A stretch of 10,413 nucleotides of DNA from Veillonellaceae bacterium UBA5809 (GTDB taxonomy: Bacteria > Bacillota > Negativicutes > Veillonellales > Dialisteraceae): contig DIDD01000058.1 of assembly GCA_002417965.1 (NCBI GenBank), positions 1,400 through 11,812 on the forward strand, given 5' to 3'. Below, one piece after another: positions 5,654 through 10,413 of this stretch (position 1 is the first letter of the stretch; every line of letters starts with the position of its first letter). A model generated the notes under the pieces. The model was not told where the DNA came from. It did no database searches and saw only the letters and a list, made by a program, of their open reading frames with translations. Position numbers and translations under genes: made by a program.

Positions 5654-7313
5654 GTTCCTCGTGAGTGCCCTCTTCGCAGACCCGGCCTCCGTCAAGTACA
5701 ATGATGCGGTCCGCATCTCTGACCGTAGACAATCTGTGGGCAATAATAATCGTTGTCCTGTTCCTTGCCAGATGATCCAGCGTTTCCTGGATCTTTTTTT
5801 CTGTCTGCGTATCCAGAGAAGACGTTGCCTCATCCAAAATCACGATGGGCGGATCCTTCAGAAAGACCCGGGCGATGGCAATACGCTGCTTTTGGCCGCC
5901 TGACAGCTTGACGCCCCTCTCCCCGATTTCCGTATGATAACCGTCAGGCAGATTTTTGATAAATCCGTCCGCCGCCGCTGAAACCCCTGCTTTCTCAATC
6001 TCCTCTTCAGAAGCTCCGTTCCGTCCATAAGCAATATTGCCTGCTACCGTATCGGAGAAAAGAAAAACATCCTGCTGCACAATTCCGATCTGGCGGCGCA
6101 GCTCCTGCTGCCTGTAATCCCGTATATCATGGCCGTCCAAAAGAATACGGCCCTCTGTCGGATCATAAAAACGGAGCAGCAGGCTGACCAGTGTTGTTTT
6201 TCCAGTGCCCGTTTCTCCCACAAAAGCCACTGTTTCTCCTGCATGAATAGAAAAATTCAGATCTTTCAGCACAGGCCTGTCCGGCAGATAACCAAAGCTG
6301 AGATGGTCAAAACGGATTTCACCGCGGGCTGCCGGCAGAGAAACAGGACGCGCAGGATCCCGGATAAGAGGCTGCACATGAAGAATTTCCTCAAACCTGG
6401 CAAAGCCCGCCATTCCCCGCTGATACATTTCGGTAAACATCGTCAGACGGAATACGGGTTTCATGAAAATATTGACATACAGCAGAAAAGCAACGAAATC
6501 ACTGAGAGGGAGCCATCCCCCGGCAATCATGATGCCCCCGGACAAAAGAACAATCAGATTCGTCAGATTTGTAAAAAAGTTGATGCTCCCCGTAAAATAA
6601 GCCACCAGCTTATAAGACCTGAACCGCGTATCCCGCAGATCACCGCTGGTTTTGGAAAACCGCTTCAGTTCCAGTTCCTCCTGGGCAAAAGCCTTCACCA
6701 GGCGGATTCCGCTCAGGCTCTCTTCCGCCCGTGCGCTGACCTCTCCGGCTTTGACGCGGCTTCTGCGGAAAGCCTGCTTCATTTTCCGGTTGATACTGAC
6801 CGTATGAAATGCTTTAAACAGCAGAAGCCCTCCGATCAGCAGCGCCAAGGGAGCATTCATATACAGCATGATGAGAAGCGTGCCGGTCATGGTAATAACA
6901 CAAACCAGAAGATCATTAGGCCCCCGGAAAGACAGCTCGCTTACCTCTGTGACATCACTGGTGATACGGGACAGAAGCTGTCCCGTTTTTTCATTGTCAA
7001 AATAACGGAACGACAATGTCTCCAGGTGTGAAAACAGATCCCGCCTCATATCATGCTCAATGGAAGCGCTCATACGGTGTCCGTAATACTGCACCCCGTA
7101 CTGAACTGCAAAATTGACGGCATAAAGAACAAACAAAAAAATCACGTCAATCCAGAGAAGCTGCAGATCAGAGGCAGGAAGCGCCGTCTGGATAATATCC
7201 CTCACAACCACAGGGAACAGAAGATCCAGAACGGAAGAAAAACAAGTGCCCAGAATAACAAGCCATAGAATCCACATATAAGGTTTATAGTATCTTACAA
7301 ATCGTTTAATCAT
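5580..7313 (-). CDS. ABC transporter with fused permease and ATPase domains (type I exporter, homodimer-type)
   Basis: This 577-residue half-transporter of the MsbA/BmrA/YfiC type probably exports a hydrophobic compound, lipid or drug. The N-terminal six-helix membrane domain covers about residues 1-310, and the ATPase domain follows. It has Walker A GETGTGKTT (Lys372), Q-loop IVQQDVFLF, signature LSGGQ (470-474), Walker B VILDE with catalytic Glu495, and switch His526 in IIAHRLST. All catalytic residues are present, so a functional homodimer is possible; no second half-transporter is adjacent. The frame opens at 7376, but ATG at 7313 gives the family N-terminus MIKRFVRYYKPYMW and has GGAG 4 bases upstream, a rather tight spacing. 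The 3' end overlaps the convergent SGNH hydrolase by 74 bp. Substrate cannot be told from sequence. Confidence 0.93.
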   Translation of the reverse strand: MIKRFVRYYKPYMWILWLVILGTCFSSVLDLLFPVVVRDIIQTALPASDLQLLWIDVIFLFVLYAVNFAVQYGVQYYGHRMSASIEHDMRRDLFSHLETLSFRYFDNEKTGQLLSRITSDVTEVSELSFRGPNDLLVCVITMTGTLLIMLYMNAPLALLIGGLLLFKAFHTVSINRKMKQAFRRSRVKAGEVSARAEESLSGIRLVKAFAQEELELKRFSKTSGDLRDTRFRSYKLVAYFTGSINFFTNLTNLIVLLSGGIMIAGGWLPLSDFVAFLLYVNIFMKPVFRLTMFTEMYQRGMAGFARFEEILHVQPLIRDPARPVSLPAARGEIRFDHLSFGYLPDRPVLKDLNFSIHAGETVAFVGETGTGKTTLVSLLLRFYDPTEGRILLDGHDIRDYRQQELRRQIGIVQQDVFLFSDTVAGNIAYGRNGASEEEIEKAGVSAAADGFIKNLPDGYHTEIGERGVKLSGGQKQRIAIARVFLKDPPIVILDEATSSLDTQTEKKIQETLDHLARNRTTIIIAHRLSTVRDADRIIVLDGGRVCEEGTHEELMNVRGRYFQLYEAQKKNPDEETA

Positions 7314-7325
7314 AACACTCCGTAT

Positions 7326-7357
7326 AAAAAAACTCACGTCGGACTGCCGGCAGCCCG
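7326..7357 (-). promoter_or_regulatory. Leader hairpin plus T-run just before the ABC exporter
   Basis: On the minus strand, CGGGCTGCCGGCAGTCCG (7357-7340) folds into a 7-bp stem, including one G-U pair, around CCGG. Seven bases later comes a run of seven T residues (7332-7326), then the exporter ribosome binding site. The T-run is too far from the stem for a classic terminator. It might be a weak terminator for read-through from the propeller operon or a 5' leader structure. Confidence 0.3.
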
Positions 7358-7390
7358 TAAACAGAAGCAGATGCAAAGAACAGCATATAC

Positions 7391-7426
7391 TCTTTTATGA
7401 TAAAGCACTCTTTTATGATAAAGCAC
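7391..7426. repeat. Exact tandem duplication of an 18-bp unit
   Basis: The unit TCTTTTATGATAAAGCAC occurs twice back to back at 7391-7408 and 7409-7426 with no mismatch. Each unit contains an odd palindrome, TTTAT-G-ATAAA, so two identical dyads are spaced 18 bp centre to centre. It lies in the gap between the propeller gene and the ABC exporter, about 80 bases before the exporter start. A paired operator for a regulator of the exporter is possible; a simple duplication by slippage is also possible. Confidence 0.6.
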
Positions 7427-7459
7427 AATAAATATTTTGTAAACGGCTTCGGACCATTC

Positions 7460-7499
7460 CGGTGCCTACCGGTTCCATAAATGGAAACGGTAGGCACCG
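7460..7499 (-). terminator. Long 19-bp hairpin over the end of the propeller gene
   Basis: The arms 7460-7478 and 7481-7499 are inverted copies with a single mismatch and a 2-base centre, a near-perfect 40-bp palindrome. It covers the last codons and TAG stop of the propeller gene. No T-run follows on either strand, so it is not a canonical rho-independent terminator. It may mark the 3' end of the ECF-propeller message, protect it from exonucleases, or bind a protein. Confidence 0.5.
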
Positions 7500-8857
7500 A
7501 TCAGTTTCCCGTCCGGTGTCACGGCCGGCGCCTCAATTCCCGCAATCTGGCGCCCGTCATCAGATACGGAAGCTGCCTGGAGCGGTCCTTCCGTAGGGAA
7601 AAAATTCAGTTCCTGTCCGTCGGTCAGACTCACAGCCGCCGCCCCGTGAACCGTGTAATCATGGGTTCTCACATTGCGGCCCACCGCCAGCACAGCAAGC
7701 CCGGGAGCAAATGAAACACTTTCAATCTCCCCCCGCGCCGTATATTTAAACAGGAACCTGCCTTCCGGAGAAAAGAGAAAAAGGCTGTTGCTTGACGGAT
7801 GAATCACCGGTGTAGGAAGCTGCCAGTTCTCTCTGTTGAAGGTGTTGATTGTCGTAAAGACAACCCCTTCCGGAATAACAAACCCGTCCCGTCCCACTGC
7901 ATTGATCCAGGCGCCCTGAATATCCGCCGGCCGCGCAATATATCGGGTCCATAAAATACGTCCCAGAGAATCGAACAAAAACGCTCTTCCGTCACTGGCT
8001 GTACCGGCCATTGTCTGCCCGTCTGCGGAGAAATTGGGGCTTCCTCTCATCACAGCCGCCCCGGACAGGGGTTCTCCGGGGATCAGCGTATCGCTTTCTT
8101 TCTCTCCCGTTTCCCGGTTCAGCACATATAAAGTCTGATGATAACGGATCTGCAGATCCGTCTCATAATTAGATGTGGAAAACACCACCTTGTCCGAGGC
8201 ATCACTGACATCATTCCAGTTGATCCAGCTGTCCAGATTCTCACCGGCCGGATACATCCATAAAACCTGTCCCGTCCGGTCAAAAGCCGCCACCCGGCCC
8301 TGATAACTCCGGTTTCCCTGCCGGTTCATGACGAACCTGTGAAAATTGGCATATACATGACCCTCCCTGTCTGTGCTGAGATGCACCGGAGCCGGTTCGG
8401 AACGCAGCATGGGATCGGCGCCGATCAACTGGGAAGAAGCATACTTCCATAAAATATTCCCATTATCGGCATCAATGGCATACAGATACCCGGAAGCGCT
8501 CCGTTCCCCCGCATAAATCACAGACTCGTCATCACTGAGCTTCATAGATACAATACTGCCGTCCCCCACAGCATGCTTCCACATCTGCCGTCCCTGATCG
8601 TCAAAACGGAAAATTTCTCCCCGGTCTGTGCCCACAATCCAGCTTTTATCTTTTTTAACATACTGGATAAATCCGCCCGTAAACCCCATACGGTCATAAT
8701 TCTGCGCCGGAACATCCCCCAGAGATACGGAAACTCCGTTCTGCCCGCTGCCTCCGCCTATCTGCCAGGGAATGGGATTTCCCGTAACCCGGAACAAAAA
8801 AATCCAGGTAGCTCCGAAGAGCAAAAAAATGAAAAGTGTTCTGATTTTCTTTTTCAT
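7466..8857 (-). CDS. Membrane-anchored PQQ/WD-like beta-propeller protein in an ECF transporter operon
   Basis: This 463-residue protein has a basic N-terminus (MKKKIR), one hydrophobic helix (about 7-23) with no lipobox, and a long domain expected outside the cytoplasmic membrane. Seven repeats of the blade type hydrophobic-x-D-x-x-G-x-x-hydrophobic-W can be picked out near residues 83-95, 125-139, 188-202, 242-255, 292-305, 359-372 and 406-420, for example LYAIDADNGNILWKY. This suggests a seven-bladed propeller of the PQQ-binding-like fold, but I see no cofactor or catalytic motif, so it is more likely a binding or scaffolding domain. The start at 8857 forms an ATGA overlap with the ecfT stop; ATG at 8866 is an alternative. 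No good ribosome binding site is visible, so translation probably depends on coupling. Function unknown; a role in substrate capture or transporter assembly is inference from context. Confidence 0.88.
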   Translation of the reverse strand: MKKKIRTLFIFLLFGATWIFLFRVTGNPIPWQIGGGSGQNGVSVSLGDVPAQNYDRMGFTGGFIQYVKKDKSWIVGTDRGEIFRFDDQGRQMWKHAVGDGSIVSMKLSDDESVIYAGERSASGYLYAIDADNGNILWKYASSQLIGADPMLRSEPAPVHLSTDREGHVYANFHRFVMNRQGNRSYQGRVAAFDRTGQVLWMYPAGENLDSWINWNDVSDASDKVVFSTSNYETDLQIRYHQTLYVLNRETGEKESDTLIPGEPLSGAAVMRGSPNFSADGQTMAGTASDGRAFLFDSLGRILWTRYIARPADIQGAWINAVGRDGFVIPEGVVFTTINTFNRENWQLPTPVIHPSSNSLFLFSPEGRFLFKYTARGEIESVSFAPGLAVLAVGRNVRTHDYTVHGAAAVSLTDGQELNFFPTEGPLQAASVSDDGRQIAGIEAPAVTPDGKLIGAYRFHLWNR

Positions 8858-9726
8858 AAATACCATTTCGCCCAGTCATAAAATAAACGGAAATTCCCAA
8901 AATAAAATCCCTGCAGGGACAGCTCATAAAGAAGCTTGGCCGCTGCGGCTCCCGCTGCGCCCAGTGTCAGAAAAAGAATCCCTGCTTTTTCGCGGAATGG
9001 CCACGGCTCTGTATGGCTCCGCTCTGCCAGAAAAAGTCCCCGGCTGACCACGGAAAGAGACAGCGTCTGTGCCCGCCGGATACAGCGTGCGAGAAGAGGC
9101 TTCAAAATATAAGGAAGATGACGCACCACCCCGCGCCTGCCTGATTCACTGCCTGACCGGAGTCTGAGCGCTGTCATAACCTCTCCTGCCTCCGCCGCCA
9201 TAACCGGAAAAAACCGGATAGCCGTCACGATCATAAAGGCCGCCTGCGGCGACAGATGCCATGCCGTCAGTCCCTTCAGAAGCTGGCGGGGATCGCTGGT
9301 CCAGCAGATCAATAGACCCAGAGACAGCATGGACGCAGAGCGGAGACCCTGCACCGCTCCGTAAATAACACCCTCCTGATAAATATAAAGACCGCCTGTA
9401 AACGGTCCCAGCACCGGAAAGTCAGGGGGAATCAAAACTGCCTCCGCCGTCCGGGGTGTCTGTGCAAAAAACAGAGCCTGGCTGGCAACAGATCCCCACA
9501 GCCCGAGAAGAAGAAAAGCCGCCAGCACACGCCAGCGTGCCGTACCTGTCCGTGCCGCCCCATGAAGAATCAGCGTCATGGTGAAAAGGAAAAAAAGAGT
9601 GCGCGGCTGATCAACAAGAATCATCATCAGCGCATACAAGAACAAAAAAGCGAGCTTGGTGCGCCCGTCCAGACGGCTGATCCATGAACTGTCAGCAGCC
9701 CCTTCCCATAATTGACGGATGGACAT
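8854..9726 (-). CDS. ecfT: Energy-coupling factor transporter transmembrane protein EcfT (CbiQ family)
   Basis: This 290-residue polytopic membrane protein links the cytoplasmic ATPases to a substrate-specific S component in ECF vitamin or metal transporters. The N-terminal signature SRLDGRTKLAFLFLYALMM (about 17-35) is typical of CbiQ/EcfT. The two cytoplasmic coupling helices that dock on the ATPases carry ALRLRSG (186-192) and RRAQTLSLSVVSRGLF (217-232), the latter ending in the S-R-G form of the family motif. The frame opens at 9762, but ATG at 9726 has AAAGGAGGT with an ideal 8-base spacing. The gene overlaps the 3' end of the ATPase by 35 bases and the propeller start by 4. The S component is not in the window, so the substrate cannot be named. 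Confidence 0.9.
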   Translation of the reverse strand: MSIRQLWEGAADSSWISRLDGRTKLAFLFLYALMMILVDQPRTLFFLFTMTLILHGAARTGTARWRVLAAFLLLGLWGSVASQALFFAQTPRTAEAVLIPPDFPVLGPFTGGLYIYQEGVIYGAVQGLRSASMLSLGLLICWTSDPRQLLKGLTAWHLSPQAAFMIVTAIRFFPVMAAEAGEVMTALRLRSGSESGRRGVVRHLPYILKPLLARCIRRAQTLSLSVVSRGLFLAERSHTEPWPFREKAGILFLTLGAAGAAAAKLLYELSLQGFYFGNFRLFYDWAKWYL

Positions 9727-10413
9727 GGGACAGCACCTCCTTTTCTGTAATACAATCCTCAATTCCCAAAATTTCCGAGAGACGCAGCATGGGCGGCATG
9801 GACAGTCCGCCCCGCTTCAGCAGATCCCGGTTTCCCAGCACCTCTTCCGGGCATCCGGATCCGATCAGCCTTCCCTGTGACAGAACCAGAACCTGGTCAG
9901 CCAGCGAGGCAACCAGCTCCATGTCATGTGTACAGAAGAAAACCGTCCGTCCCTCTGATGCCGCCAGACATAGAAGACGGCGGATCTCGGACAGACTGTT
10001 CTGATCCTGTCCCGTTGTCGGTTCATCAAGGAGCAGAAGATCCGCTTTTTTGGCCAGCATGGCCCCCAGTACCAGCCGCAGCCGCTGTCCCTTACTCAGC
10101 GCCAGCGGAAAATCATTCCGATAGTGCCGGAGCCGCAGCTGACGGAGAAGCGCATCACTTTCCGGTTCGGTAAATCCCGGATTCTTCCACATCAGTTCTT
10201 CATGCACAGTATCTGTAAGAAGCATCAGATCCGCCTCCTGGCGGAGATATCCAGTGCGGCCCTGCTGCTTTTTCAAAGGCCGTCCCTCCAGTAATATCTC
10301 CCCGGAAGAACAGTCCTCCAAACCGCCCAGAAGATTCATGAGCGTACTTTTTCCGGCTCCGTTAAATCCCATGAGAGCCGTAATGGTCCCCTTCCGAAGA
10401 GAAAAACCGATAT
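9692..10413 (-). CDS. ecfA: ECF transporter ATP-binding protein (partial, 5' end outside window)
   Basis: The reading frame stays open to the right edge, with FSLRKGTITALMGFNG immediately before the Walker A motif, so the ATG at 10372 is internal and not the real start. Visible ABC motifs are Walker A GFNGAGKST, the Q-loop in GYLRQEADL, signature LSKGQ, Walker B LLLLDEPTTG and the switch histidine in FFCTHDME. All are intact. The C-terminal tail after the ABC core resembles other EcfA/CbiO proteins. It is followed by ecfT with a 35-base overlap. ECF modules need two ATPase domains; the second may be an upstream gene or, if this is a YkoD-like tandem ATPase, the N-terminal half of the same protein. 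The window cannot decide between these. Confidence 0.9.
   Translation of the reverse strand, partial: IGFSLRKGTITALMGFNGAGKSTLMNLLGGLEDCSSGEILLEGRPLKKQQGRTGYLRQEADLMLLTDTVHEELMWKNPGFTEPESDALLRQLRLRHYRNDFPLALSKGQRLRLVLGAMLAKKADLLLLDEPTTGQDQNSLSEIRRLLCLAASEGRTVFFCTHDMELVASLADQVLVLSQGRLIGSGCPEEVLGNRDLLKRGGLSMPPMLRLSEILGIEDCITEKEVLSHVHPSIMGRGC

Noticed and set aside
6129..7031. Long 300-codon open frame on the plus strand
   Set aside because: It is entirely antisense to the well-supported ABC exporter, its translation is rich in His, Gln, Arg and Lys with no recognisable domain, and it has no convincing ribosome binding site.
7306..7497. 63-codon minus-strand frame between the propeller and the ABC exporter
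   Set aside because: Its start lies in the palindrome, its middle is just the translated 18-bp tandem repeat (CFIIKE repeated), and its end overlaps the exporter start. It looks like chance.
9727..9762. Longer ecfT start at 9762
   Set aside because: The added 12 residues are Arg/Cys-rich and unlike the family, while the ATG at 9726 has an ideal GGAGG spacing.

Overview
The window looks like a chromosomal segment of a Bacillota bacterium with roughly balanced GC content. Strong AGGAGG-type ribosome binding sites, a short Gram-positive-style type I signal peptidase, a GlpX-type fructose-1,6-bisphosphatase and an ECF (energy-coupling factor) transport module all fit. The general feel is of Negativicutes (Dialister or Megasphaera relatives), but this is an impression from protein style, not a proven placement. 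I see no insertion sequence, integrase, CRISPR array, tRNA or rRNA.

Layout, left to right. All genes except one are on the minus strand, so each unit is transcribed right to left. (1) 1-2978: high-affinity phosphate ABC transporter operon pstS-pstC-pstA-pstB, with pstB cut by the left edge. The pstC/pstA and pstA/pstB junctions are ATGA stop/start overlaps, and a purine-rich hairpin sits between pstS and pstC. (2) 2979-3221: intergenic region with the pst promoter zone and a clear intrinsic terminator that ends the next unit. (3) 3222-4798: glpX followed by lepB. (4) 4799-4987: divergent promoter region. (5) 4988-5653: an SGNH/GDSL hydrolase, the only plus-strand gene. Its 3' end overlaps the next gene tail to tail by 74 bp. 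(6) 5580-7313: a single-chain ABC exporter (half-transporter). (7) 7314-7465: a short region with an exact 18-bp tandem repeat and hairpins. (8) 7466-10413: an ECF-type ATPase (cut by the right edge), an EcfT/CbiQ transmembrane protein and a membrane-anchored seven-repeat beta-propeller, all overlapping in one operon.

Functionally, most of the window is ordinary housekeeping: phosphate scavenging, gluconeogenesis, protein secretion and export. The part most worth a second look is the right end. A large extracytoplasmic propeller is translationally coupled to an ECF transporter core, and such a protein is not one of the standard ECF components (A, A', T, S, or the CbiN/NikN-type accessories).

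No computation was run. Gene identities come from motifs read by eye, and starts were chosen from ribosome binding sites and family N-termini.
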